NCBI RefSeq assembly: GCF_000264995.1
Contig: NW_006767439.1
Span: forward strand, 652,961 to 716,960
Source of the DNA: Punctularia strigosozonata HHB-11173 SS5
Lineage: Eukaryota > Basidiomycota > Agaricomycetes > Corticiales > Punctulariaceae
Length of the DNA stretch: 64,000 nt
Reading direction: 5' to 3'
The notes beneath the pieces were generated by a model that saw only the letters and a program-made list of their open reading frames with translations, was not told the DNA's origin and did not search any database. Both the position numbers and the translations under genes were made by a program. Shown here piece by piece: positions 35,082 to 46,900 of this stretch. Each line of letters opens with the position of its first letter. Position 1 is the stretch's first letter.

Positions 35082-37800
35082 TCAGGTGTGGAACACGACG
35101 TTCCAGACCCTTACGCAAGCGTCGGCTCCTGCGCTGGCCAGCCGGCCGTCCTTGCCCCCGTCGAGCCAGAATACAGAATTGACACCACCTGGGCCTGCGT
35201 TCTTGATCGCAATATTCTTGACCGGCTTCTGCACGCTCCAGATGTAGACGTGTGTATCCAGAGAACCGGAGGCGCAGTGCTTCCCGTCGGAGGTCCAGTC
35301 CAAGGAAGTGATCCGAGCCGAGTGGAATGTCCTGAGTAACAGGGTGAATATTGAGTATTGTGTACACGCGAATAAATCATGTCGAGAGTAGCGTCTAAGG
35401 CTAGTATAGTGGATTGATGAATATACACACCAGCGCGATGTGATAGCCTGACGTTGTAAAATCAGAAAAGTTGGATAGTTGTCTTTAAGAAAGACGGAAG
35501 GCGGCGACGCACTTTGCGTTCCTTGACATCAAACAGCACGATCTTTCCGGTCGACTGAAACGCGGTCAGCAGACCCTTAGAGGCCAATACATTGATGAAA
35601 CTTACATCTCCCGCGGCGAGCAAAGAGCCATCCGGAGAGAATGACACGGCGCTCACGACCCCCTTGTTGCCCTCAAGGGTCGCAGCCTCCTGCAGGGCCT
35701 TTCCGTCCCAGGAATGCAAGTGTACTTTCTGGTCCTGTCCCGGATAAGCAGATGAATGACCGTCAATTTCCGCGGGATGGAAAGATAACAAGGGGGCTGT
35801 CCTGACCTCCCCCCCGACGGCCACCAACGAGCCCGACGCAGCTATTGAAGTCCCCACAAGGGACGAAGATACGCTCGCGAGCGTTTGATTATCCCGAATA
35901 GCTTCAATGCCGGAAGCTCCGGCAACAAAAACCGTGCCGTCACCCGCAATGGCTACCGCCTTTGGCTGCGATCTCAGGGAAACAGACGCACCGCTGGCGC
36001 CCATGAAGCTTATCAGATCTATATCGGCGTCATCGAATGACAGGACTCACGTAAACGCCGTGCTGTCGATCCCTCGGATCTGATCATCGTAGCCTACGGA
36101 GGTCACTTTGCCATTCGCGGACGCCAGCCCCGCAACGAGGTTCGTGTGTCCATCGCCCGCGACGTACGCAGCCTCGCCGGAATCGGCCGAGATCGCGACC
36201 ACCCTACCGTCTGCTGTTCCTGCGAGGAAGGTGCTGGAGTCCGTGGGGATAGCGGCCGTGATGGAGCGCTGAGGAGCCTGGATATGGTAGGCGATTAGCC
36301 TCCGTTTTGTGGTTGCAAAGAGCTGCAGACGTACTTGCAGAATCTTGGCCGGCTTATCGGCGGTCCTGGGGTCCAAGATGTTGAGATCGCCGGAAATTGA
36401 GAGGGAGACAATTGTATTCGCCGTCGTCCAGGCGTTCCCGACCTGCTGGTACGAAATGCCCGATCCGAGAGTCCAAGTTCTCGTCGCCTTTCGGGCTTCG
36501 ATGTCCCCTGAGCACGTGACGAGGCCGGCGTATTATATTTGCTTGGACGCCCATGGGAGATAATGGAGGACGTACAAAGTTTAACGGTACAGTCCGCGGA
36601 CGAGGTGCATAGCAAAGCGCTGTTCGGGCTCCAACTGCAGGCCATCTACGTCGATCGCATGATCGGTGACCTGTCAGAACAGCCATTCGACAACCAGTGG
36701 CGTCGCGACTCACAATGCTCCCTTTATGACCTTTGGGCAGTTCGGCTGATATGTCTCCGGTCTTGCCATCGTACAGAAAAATCTTGGCATCCGACCCGAC
36801 ACTAGCGAAGTGATCGCCCGAGGGAGCGTAGCGAACGTCTTGGACGAAATTCGTATGCGTCTTGATGGTCTACATGGGGTAGATCGCGGGTTAGTGTCGA
36901 CGGCGGAGGTAAAGGATGGCGCGTTCTCCACTTTATCGTATTTGTATGGTGCACCTGGGCCATAAGGTTAGCACCATCCACACACAGCGACATTATTCAA
37001 CCTACCTTGATGGAAGACAATCAGATTGTCGTCAGCCGCCGTCGCTGCACGGAAAGGGCGCTGGTGCCTTATTGAGACGGCGTTCACGGCCTGTCCACGG
37101 TTAAATACACCATATTCAATGCGATTATGGAATATATAAGGTGAAATCTCTACCTTCGAGTGTCCGATGATCTCCCCCGTACTACTCCCGGAATCCATCA
37201 TGAATGCATGCCCAAACTTCTCTTTACCGTCTCCTACAGCGATAATACGTTTCGATTCAGCATCCCATGCGAGGTCATTGCTGAGCGACCAGGTATCAGA
37301 AACAGCAATAGATCGATCAAGCTGTGCCTACATCCGACCGGATATAACCTTGAATTCACCCTTGAGCGTTTGATCTTCGCCAACGATATCCCAGATCCGA
37401 ACTAAACAGCATCAGCGGATGAGATGCTGCGATTGTGTTGCTGCGATCTCACCAATACCCCCAACGTCTGCAGACGCACAATAGAACCCGGATGGTGAGA
37501 TCCTAGCGACGGTCGTGTTCTGAGTGTGGCCATTGTACGCGACGGAGAGTCCAGGATTCTAGGATGCGGAACCATTATTTCGCAGCTCGAACGAGAAGCA
37601 AATCCAGACTTGCGTTCAGATCCCTGATCTTGTGTCAGGATATCAGGTTGGAGATAATCGAGTGAGAGCAGTCTCAGACTGACGATCACAGTCCTGCCAT
37701 TGGCGTAGACGATCTTGTCCTTGCTCTCCCCAAGCTTGGTCGAAACGCCGCGGGATGTAGAGGGGTTACACGGAAAGAGCGCCGTTCTCTTGTACGACAT
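35082..37800 (-). CDS. aip1: Actin-interacting protein 1 (Aip1/WDR1), WD40 double propeller
   Basis: A multi-exon minus-strand gene from MSYKRTALFPCNPSTSRG (37800) to a stop at 35082. Aip1 works with cofilin to cut and cap actin filaments in cortical patches. The N-terminus matches the family opening, with PSTSRGVSTKLG and YANGRTVI. WD repeats follow: YNGHTQNTTVARISPSGFY, then NAVSIRHQRPFRAATAADD, VQDVRYAPSGDHFASVGSD, and the second propeller with VSAVSFSPDGSLLAAGD and DWTSDGKHCASGSLDTHVYIW. The last strand reads DACVRVWNVVF, two residues from the stop. The coding span fits the usual length of about 600 residues after removing short introns. Divergent from the Rrm4-like gene, with 397 bp between start codons. 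Individual internal exon borders were not all fixed. Confidence 0.88.
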
Positions 37801-38197
37801 CGCGCTAAATGCGAGTGTTTGGTGTTCAATGTTCAAGTGATGATGAAGATGCAATCAAGTTCAGGTTGCGACAAGAGTGATATGGGCGTGATTCGATGCA
37901 CGGCTAGTCTTATGTGCGAGTCGCAGAATTGTCGAGATCAGTGTTTGGTTCGCCCGCGGCGCAGCAAGTATGCAGTCCACTGGCGATCATGCTGGAGACA
38001 GTGGTGGCCCGGTTTAGGATGAGCTTCACGTGACCGGTATCGCACGAGGCGCGTGGGGTCGTAACAGATCGCTTTGCACGACTTTTTCCCTTGGCCGTCT
38101 TGTTGGTCTCTGGTCTGCATCGTCGCGTACGGCGTCGACGACGGTCGCCTCGTCCTCCAAACAAATCCGCCCATTGATACCGCGTCAGGCAGAAGCG
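37801..38197. promoter_or_regulatory. Divergent promoter region of aip1 and the Rrm4-like gene
   Basis: A 397-bp spacer between two start codons on opposite strands, so it must contain both promoters. No clear TATA box was identified. Shared control is an inference from spacing alone. Confidence 0.5.
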
Positions 38198-41026
38198 ATG
38201 GCGTCTGATTACCCGGCTGAACCTCAGCCGCATCCGTACCTTCACGAACCCGTGCTCTATATCACGAACCTCCCTTCGTATGTGAGCGATGAAAACCTCG
38301 CGCTAGCATTTCAGTTCTGCGCGCCCTTCCGACCCGTTATTGCGCGCGATGACTCCGGTCAACCCGTCTCGGGCACCATCCAGTTCAAGTTTCTCGAGAA
38401 AGGTACGAGAGACCGACGAGTTATCGTCATATCCGGTTAATCTCATCATCCTCAACAGCTGAGAAGGCACTCGCCACACTGCACAACCGCCCTGTGCCGG
38501 AATTGCAACCACCGGTGATCCTCAACCTCTCGCCGTACCCGCCTACCACGCCCCCGACGCCTCTGCCGCCACCTTCCGCGTCCCCGCGTCTAGTGAAGCA
38601 ACTACCTCCGACATACACCGATTCTCTCCTTTACGATCTTTTCCGACCATTTGGCGCCCTGGCGTCCGCAAAAACCGACGCTGGCTTTGGCATAGGTACG
38701 GGTGTTGTGGAATTTTGGCGCGAAGAAGACGCGCGTGCAGCAGAGGAAGCGATGCATTGCGCTGAGGTAGAGGGTCAAAACATCGCCGTGCAGGTGTATC
38801 AACCACGCAGAACGAGCGGTCTGCAGGAGTTCAGCGCGAACGCACCGGCATTTGTACCATCTGGTGGCGCTTATTATCCCAATCCTCAAGCCCGGGATTT
38901 CTCCCCACAGGTTAGATGCTAACTACTACTGGCGCCATACAACATTCAACGGTTTTTCCTTCAGGGCCGGCAATATTCTCCTCCCTCACAAAGGAGTCCG
39001 TATCTCCGACCTGTATCGATGTTCGTGCACGGACCCGGGCAGCAAGTGCAACCAGCTGCACCTGGAACGAGTCATAGTGGTCTGATCGATCCGTGTAATT
39101 TGTTCTGTAAAGTGAGCATACACGCACCTCCCCTGCTGTCATCTCTGATGATGCTTCTTGTCAGAACCTCGATCCCGAGCTTGACTCCAACAGTCTATTT
39201 GCCCACTTCCGCAAGGTACGAATCTTCGTTCGATATCATCGAACCATTATCTGATGATGTTTTCTAGTTCGGCCAAATCGTCAGGTATGATTAATATGAT
39301 ACAGGTTTTCGTCGCTCATCAGTCCCGTTAGTGCGCGTGTCATGAGGAACGAAAACGGCGAAAGTCGCGGCTTTGGCTTCGTCTCCTACCAAACTCCAGA
39401 TCAAGGTAGCCAAGCATATCTGCGCGATGGAATACCATCCTGACTGCTGCAACAGCTGCTGCGGCGATGCACGCTATGAATGGCGCCGTGATTGGCTCCA
39501 AGGCTATGGTTGTCCGGTTACACGAACCCAAACAACTTCGCCAAGAGAAACTTGCGCATAGGTTTGGTAACGGTCACCCGAGAACGGCGAGCGGGTCAAC
39601 CAGCCCTACGGCGAGCGAAATGGGCGAGTGGGCGGCGCAAAGTCCTAGCTACGGTGGTTGGGGCAGCCCACGTTCGAGGGCTCCTTCCGTGCTTGCATCA
39701 CCTGTGATGAACCAGCACATCATCAACGATCGTCCGGAAAGGGTCCGACGGGGGTCGGGAAGCTACTACAATGTGCGCTTATACGTCGTTATTTCTCGCC
39801 TGCCTGACCACGGATGTTTAGGCTGCCCTTTCCGGAACGCTCAATTTACCCATGCAATATGATGACCTCGCGGCTCTCTCGCCCGTGGTTCGCAAAGAGG
39901 TGCTGACCGGCGATCTGTCGCGGCGGTTGAAGGAGATGGAGCTGGTTCCTGCAGATGAGCTCTCTGCCATCGTAGACTCCCTGGTTGGCTTGTCTCTCAG
40001 CGAAGTCGTCCAAGGCATCCAGAATTCGGAGAAGCTGAAGGACCAAGTCAAGACAGCCCAGCGCACCGTATTCGGAAAACCTGCCACGCCGTCTCCACCT
40101 GCGAAGTCACCGTCGCCGGCTGCCTCTCATGACTCTCGTCTCCTCGACGCCAACACGCTCAACGCTACGGCATCCGCACCCGAGCATCCTTCGACGCCCG
40201 TCTCCGTCGCTGCCTCTATCTCGACACCCCCGCGCACGGCATCGCCGTCTGGTTCTGTCCCTCCGGCCTCGGAGCGCGAGCGGATGGCACAGGCTGTCGC
40301 TAAGCTGGAACCGACTCGCCAGGCCGACCTCGTCGAGTTACTCATGACGTTGCCGAAACGCGATCGGGCGATGTGCTTGTTCAACAGCGAGATCCTGCGC
40401 CAGAAGATTGCCGATGCGAAGATGGTGCTTGACAGCTCCGACGGCGAGGAAGAGACTGCTTCGGCTACGATCCCCACGCCTTCGACGCCCCAGGCTCGCA
40501 AGGTCTCGAACATGACCAATTTCAGCGACGAGTCGCCGAAAACACCTGCTCTGTCGTCGCGTGCGCCGTCCGCGGCTGCATCCCCAGCACCTGCGACCCC
40601 AAGCGCACCCACCACCACCTACACCATCGCGTCCCTTGCGCGGTTGCCGGCTGTGGAGATCATCCGATTGGCGAACTCTTCGTCGGCGACGGGCTTGCCG
40701 TTGCCTAAGGCCGACCCGCTCATTGTGAAGAGTACGGATGAGTTTATCGATAGCTTGTTGGATAAGCCCATCCAGCAGCAGAAGCAGGCGTTGGGTGATA
40801 AACTCTGGAGGGTGGTGAAATCATTCGGGATCAAAGGCGCTGTATGTCTTTTGTGCTCTGTTAGTTTCCGAATGTCACGCTGACGCGATGGCTTCCGTAG
40901 CCTAAGCTCACCATCACGCTGTTGGATCAAGATGATCTTCGCGCTCTCGCGCACCTAATGAACAGCTATCCTGCGGTCCTGAAAGAAAAGGCCTTGATCA
41001 TTCAACAAGGCGTGTCCGCGAAGTAA
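38198..41026 (+). CDS. Rrm4-like RNA-binding protein with three RRMs and three MLLE-like modules
   Basis: Nine exons (38198-38402, 38459-38910, 38965-39111, 39165-39215, 39268-39284, 39332-39405, 39456-39772, 39822-40841, 40901-41026) give 802 residues. RRM1 starts about residue 17 (VLYITNLPSYVSDENLALAF), RRM2 about 114 (LVKQLPPTYTDSLLYDLF), RRM3 about 260 (NLFCKNLDPEL with RNP1 SRGFGFVSY). The C-terminal half has a PABC/MLLE-like block near 436-495 (RKEVLTGDLSRRL, SLVGLSLSEVVQGI), a second near 568-630 (LVELLMTLPKRDRAMCLF), and a third near 725-795 (QKQALGDKLWRVV, TITLLDQDDLRALAHLM). This layout and length match Rrm4 of Ustilago maydis, which moves mRNA on endosomes by binding Upa1 through its MLLE domains. 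A poly(A)-binding protein is excluded: those have four RRMs and one MLLE. Exon 5 is 17 nt. Confidence 0.82.
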
Positions 41027-43944
41027 ACTCGGCGAAGGCCGAACCCTCCTTGTCTCTATGTTCCTGTACGTTTGCACCCAAGTTCGTGACGGATGCTTCA
41101 CTGACCTAAATACGTAGATACCAGTCGAGACCTGTCGCGCGTTGCCGTTCCGGCATTCACCCCTACGTTCTCTGCTATCATACTATAGCTCCATCCACGG
41201 ATCATTACACGTCTACGACCATTCCCCCCTTCTTTCTTCTCTTTTGAAGCTCTGCCCGCCCTAGTCCACGCCACAAATCCCACCTTATTCCCCGCCGCCC
41301 CCGTTACTACACGGTGCCTTTTGCATAGTAGGATCTAATCTGTTCCGTTGCATTGTCATTCATGGATCCCATTCCGGGGTCTGCTCTTGCTTTAATGACC
41401 TTAACGATCAACATTGTCTACAACGTCGATATGTTCAATAGAACATTCTGTTCGACACCGCGTGCCTGATGAATGGCCTCTCAACGCGGCGTACTCCGAA
41501 AGCTCACGACCGTCATGGCCACTCGCTCATATCCGCCCATTGAAAAAGGAAGTTTCCGGGAAGGTACTCGGATCTGATTTCGTTAACGAATTCTCCTCCG
41601 TTCTCGACAAGCACCTGACATGAGATGAATCAGCCGAGAGACATGGATGGATGCAGCACCGGTTGTACGGCCAACCAGCAGACATGGACATGCCGCCGTG
41701 GACGGCACAAACGGAAGGACCCCGCTGGTTCTTCCCGCCGCCTTCCCGGTACAATCAAGATCAGTCGATATCTGCCGACACATGGTGCCATGTTACAGTG
41801 TCTTGTATCGCCGGTTTCTTCAGGCGAACATGGCGACATGGAGTCGGGAATGCCACATTCCGCTCGACATCCTGTGTAGGTTGACTCTCTGATGCATGCA
41901 TGGACCAGAATCTTTGTTCTTCCGCGCCGGAACTTGGAAACTTGTCTCTGCTATCATTGCCATGGGACTCGGAGGTGAGTCTCGAAACAGATCTCGGGCG
42001 TTGTTCGCGGGCAATACTCGGTTGCCGATGTGGATAACATGTGGGGACCACGTGCGATGGGATGCCACACTGGTAGTTGACTGTATCAGGATTGTGTGTG
42101 CGAAGAGTAGAGGGCGTACAGCGAGCCGGATGGTCTCGTGAGCTAGGGAGCATGGCTACCACGAATGGGGGGTGAAGAGCAGTGAGAGTTTGGCGAGACC
42201 CTGGAGTTCTGATCAGTGTCCGTTCAGGTAGCCTGAGCCCAGTGAGCCAGGGGTGGAGGGCGAGCGACCGGATGGGACCTGAGTTCGGCGTCCGTGCGAC
42301 ACATCTAGATTGCCGAGGGTCTGCCTGGGTTCAATTGGGGTATACATGAATGCGATTGCGCCACCATAGTTTATCATTCGATTCCCCATGGATTGAAGAA
42401 CGTGGTTTCAGAGGAATACACACTATCGCCCACTATTTCGTAGGTCACCGTGAAGTTCATTGAATCTGATATCTTGGTTCTGATGTACCGAAGAAACTAG
42501 ATCCGATGTTTCGAGGGGGACATGAACATTCGAACCCGTCGGTAGCATGGTAGCCGTAGGCAGAAGAATCGGTCAGGTCCCGGGGATTGGATTCATCCCC
42601 GGACTTCTCGGCCCTCTGTATCCGTAGTTTGAGTCCTGTCCCCGGCGCCACGCCGAGAGAATGCGGGGGGTGCAAGGCAAGTGCATCCAGACTGGTCGGA
42701 AAAGAACAAGTTGACGCGCGGGTCCAATTCGACGGCCGGACCATCAACTCTGTATGACACTCGGTAGGTCCAGGATATGCAAGGGTATATGCGTTGATTT
42801 TCACGCGAGTTTTGCGAGTTGGAAAGAGCCCAGCGGATGTCCGAAGGCGCTCTGCAGTGGCCTCGTGACGGTTGTAGATCACAGATAGAAGGAGACCCTT
42901 GGCTTGAACATCCAAGGGAGCTCAGCCTGAATATCAGATGCCTCAACAGTGATCTTCGGGAGCCAGCACCCGGCGATCGCGCGACCACAGTGGAGGGACA
43001 TATCTATGTCGGGCCGTTGCCAACTTCCCAGACGAAGGATCCGGGGCGTGGGACGTAGTCTGCAGTAGATCCAACCAGCTTGGGATGTCCCGTATAATGC
43101 TAGTCAAGAAGAGTCGGCTTTGATGAGGAAACAACGCTTCGCGTCAAAGCCACAAATATCGCATTTTTAACGATCAGATTGTAGGCACAAGCACGTTGCT
43201 GAGCATCGAAAGAATCGATGGACTGAAGTTGGTTCGCTCGTTTCTTGTCTGAAGTAGAAGCGTGGCATTGTCGGTGAAATCGACTACAAATTCGGTGATT
43301 CGCCGGCGAGGATTGATCAAGTCGTCAGGCTAGTCCCAGCGAGCACGACGCGATGGACGATGCAGCGAAAAGAAGCCCGCGCGATTGCCCGCTGAGATCC
43401 ATAGGGCTGTCCATATCGCGTGTTGCGGGGTCGAAAGGCGGGCGCGTCGGCCGGATGGGGAAGGCGCGCGGGCGGGTGTCCGCGTCGTCGAGACCAGCCT
43501 GGCCAACTGGGGTGGCGAACGTTCGCCGGCGCGAATGTTGTGCCGGGCGATGCCTACTACGCTGTGAACAGGCCTGTGAGGTGTGATCCAATGCGAGCGC
43601 GCCGCGTCAGGTCGTGTTCGCCGTCGTTCTTGTCGACGAGGATGGATGAGCCGGATTTGTCTCGGGGGATGTCCGGGCCGGGGCCGAGATGACGTCGTGG
43701 GCGTAATGCGTCCCAAAGCGGAGACGGCGCGCCTGCGATGGACGCGATCGCTCTGCGCCGGTCGGTCCCCGCCAGAAAGCCCAGATCATTCGCCAGCCCA
43801 ATCCGATAACGAGCACGCCCGCGTCCTTATAGATCTCCCCACCGACGGCACCGCCCACTCATCCTTACCCCGACATCCGACCCCGACCTCGGACCCATAT
43901 ACCAGAACATATATTTTACACGAACCAGCTACGACGACGACGAC
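41027..43944. other. Long intergenic stretch, no gene recognised
   Basis: About 2.9 kb. Many short frames overlap but none is family-like. The part at 43340-43720 is clearly richer in G+C and open in several frames on both strands, which looks compositional rather than coding. The last 200 bp should be the promoter and leader of the trehalose-phosphate phosphatase gene. Confidence 0.4.
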
Positions 43945-46900
43945 ATGGACAGTTTCTCCCAGCCGCAACCGCTTCCATCCGACTCGCTCGCCGAGGTACG
44001 CGCCCAGGTGAAGGCCCTCGAAGAGCAGCATCGCGGTATGTCGCATTTTGTATATATATACATACCATACCGTATATGCGCGCCGTACTGATACTGGTGT
44101 CGCGCAGCCGCTAATATCCCGCTTTCCGGGCGCGTCATTCACGTCTGCCACTACCTCCCGCTCAGCGTGTCGCAAGCTTCAACCGCTGGCGACGCGCCGC
44201 CCTCGCCGCCCCTCACCCCATCCCACAAAGAGCAGAATCTTGTGTCTGAGACCCTCTCCGCCGTCAAGGATGCCGTCGAATCCGCCGCTTCTGCCGCTGG
44301 CGCCTCATCAGAACCCAAGGCGAAGGCTCCTGCGTCGAAATGGAAGCTGTCGCCCCGGATCGGCCACTCGGCGATGATATCCGGCATCCTGTCTTTGTCG
44401 CTCACGCATGAGCAGGTCATCGTCGGTTGGACAGGCGACATTGGCGCGCCTGGGTCAACACCCGAGAACCCCACCAAGGTACGCATGCAATCACCCGTTC
44501 GAGAGCGCCAAAACTGATATTCTGGGCAGATTCCGAGCTCGTCGCTCACTGAACAAGATAAGGCTGATCTCGAGGTTACGATCGACGCATACCGGGAAGA
44601 AGGCGAAGGCGAAATCGGCCTCGTCGAGCCTGACACCCAATCCCCCAGTTCCGAGAAGAAAAGTATCAAGTGAGTGGAACTGTATTCGTTCCCGAACGTT
44701 ACTGATATGTTAACCCCTCAGATATGTCCCGGTCTGGCTTGACGACGATGTTGCGCATGGCCACTATGAAGGTTACTGCAAAACGAGTAAGTGCCTATTT
44801 TCACTTGGTCGCTTCTGTTCCTCCTTCTATCCGTTCGTCCCTTTTGGCCCTTCCGAGTCATATCTCCCGTGCTCTGCTGTACTGCACTGCACATAACGGC
44901 AAGACCGAAGGAAATGTTTTCAGGACTACACTGGCTTCCCTGGACCATGAAATGGTCCGCCTTCCTCCATAACATCCGGAGGGGTCGCGCGTTCTACTTT
45001 GCAGTCCACCACCCCCAAATTCCCGACTCCCAAACGACGCATCCTGGCGCATATACACTTCATCGATGAGCACGCTTTCGCAAATGGAGAAGGATCGAGA
45101 TTTACCGGAGAAGCGATATTCTCCGCGAGATGGACCCGGAGATCTTATCTTGCTTCCGCGCCTTATCGACATCGCTGCCACCTCCGAGTTGGTCTTATGT
45201 CCAGAGCCTCCCTATCCGGGCAGGATCTCATCCGCTACCACACTGCCATCGACGAGTCTATCAGCAGCCTCGGCCGTTCTCACACTCATGTATCCCCCGG
45301 CCTTCATTTCCGCTGTGTGCACTATCTCTTGAAGGACACGCGAACCAGACAACGTATACGGGACAAGATTGTGGTACATACACGCTTTGGGACCCACGGC
45401 GCTTTGACAGTCTACTACTGTCCATGTCTGGATACGGCTTTGCCGCCATCCGGTGGCGCACCCTTTCGTCGTGCTTCCATGGCACTGTCCGATGTTCGGA
45501 TTCCCGCAATGTTGCCCCTCGTCATCTCCACGGAAACGCCGCTTGCCTCCCCCGTTTCAGCATCTTGTTGCGCTTCCTTTTTGTCACCACTTCTCATCTC
45601 TACAATCTGTCGTGAAACTTTTCGCTAACGAGATTTTCGACCCTGAACAGCGCTTTGGCCGCTGTTCCACTATCTCCTATGGCAGGACGTCGCTACCGAG
45701 TACGCGTCGGCGGATCAGTACTGGCCCGCGTACGAGGCGGCGAACAAGGTGTTTGCGGAGGCCGTACTCAAGGTCTGGCAACCCGGAGATCTCGTTTGGG
45801 TGCACGATTACCACTTGCTGCTCGTGCCCAAGCAGCTGAAGCAGCTTGAGGCGGAGGCGTCGAGTAAGGTACGTTCCGCCCACTTACCTCTCGAGAGCCC
45901 TGCTGATGCTGGTATCGGATGATTGTTCAGAAAGAGCTTGTGGGCGATATTACCGACGAGGGCGCCGTCGTCGGCCTCTTCGTGCACACGCCATTCCCCA
46001 GCAGCGAGGTGTTCAGGTGTCTCCCGAGTAAGCAACGTTTTCGATCCTTCCGATTTGTTTCCGAAATCTGACGGAGTGTAGGACGCCGCGAGATTCTGGA
46101 TGGCATGCTCGGAGCAAACCTCGTGTGCTTCCAAACCTACTCGTACGGCCGTCACTTTACGTCCTCTTGCGTGCGCGTGTGCGGCTACGAGATCAGTGAG
46201 TTCCTCGCGTGCCTCTCCTGCTGCATGGTTGGCTAACGGTTCTGTCTCGGAATCTAGGCCCTGGTCGTGGCATCGACGTTGCCGGCCATGTGACGAGCAT
46301 CATGCACTGTCCGGTCGGAGTTGATGCCAACCGTGTCGCGCAGGATACGTAAGAGTCGTTTTTACGCACCTGCCCGCCGCATGGCACTAACTTGAGTGTA
46401 GTCTACGCGATGGTATTGCCCCGAAGATGGAGGCGCTTCGTCAGGTGTACGAGGGCAAGAAGATCATCGTTGGCAGGGACAAGCTCGACGTGGTCAAGGG
46501 TGTTGTGCAGAAGGTAACGTTGTGATATAGCTACATGATGGTATCGCGCAGCTGATGTTCAAGGCAGCTCCGCGCATTTGAGAAGTTGCTCCAGGACTAC
46601 CCTGAGTGGATCGGCAACGTGGTCTTTATCCAAGTTACCTCGCCCACCGCTCTCTCTCCCGACACGACGAGGCTCGAGCGTCAGGTATCGGAACTAGTCG
46701 CGCACATCAACGGTGAATACGGTAGCCTGGACTTCATCCCTGTTCACCACTAGTACGTTCAAACCTGCTGTTCAAATGCATGTTCTGATCGTGTACTCTT
46801 CGCAGCCACCAAACAATAACGAAGGATGAGTTCTACGCGTTGTTAGGCGTTGCTGACTTGGCCGTCATCACGCCGTTCCGCGACGGCATGAACACCACCT

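Noticed and set aside
42525-42560. A GTTCGAAT-like string that could be a tRNA T-loop on the minus strand
   Set aside because: The flanking bases do not pair into a T-stem and no acceptor or D-arm is found at the right distance.
42457-42988. Two overlapping minus-strand frames of 130-150 codons
   Set aside because: No domain, no flanking exons with splice sites that extend them, and codon use unlike the neighbouring genes.
43488-43507. A 20-base string identical to part of the human Alu consensus (TCGAGACCAGCCTGGCCAAC)
   Set aside because: The bases on either side do not follow Alu, there is no poly-A or promoter box, and the surroundings are GC-rich fungal sequ­ence. A chance match is more likely than a SINE or contamination.
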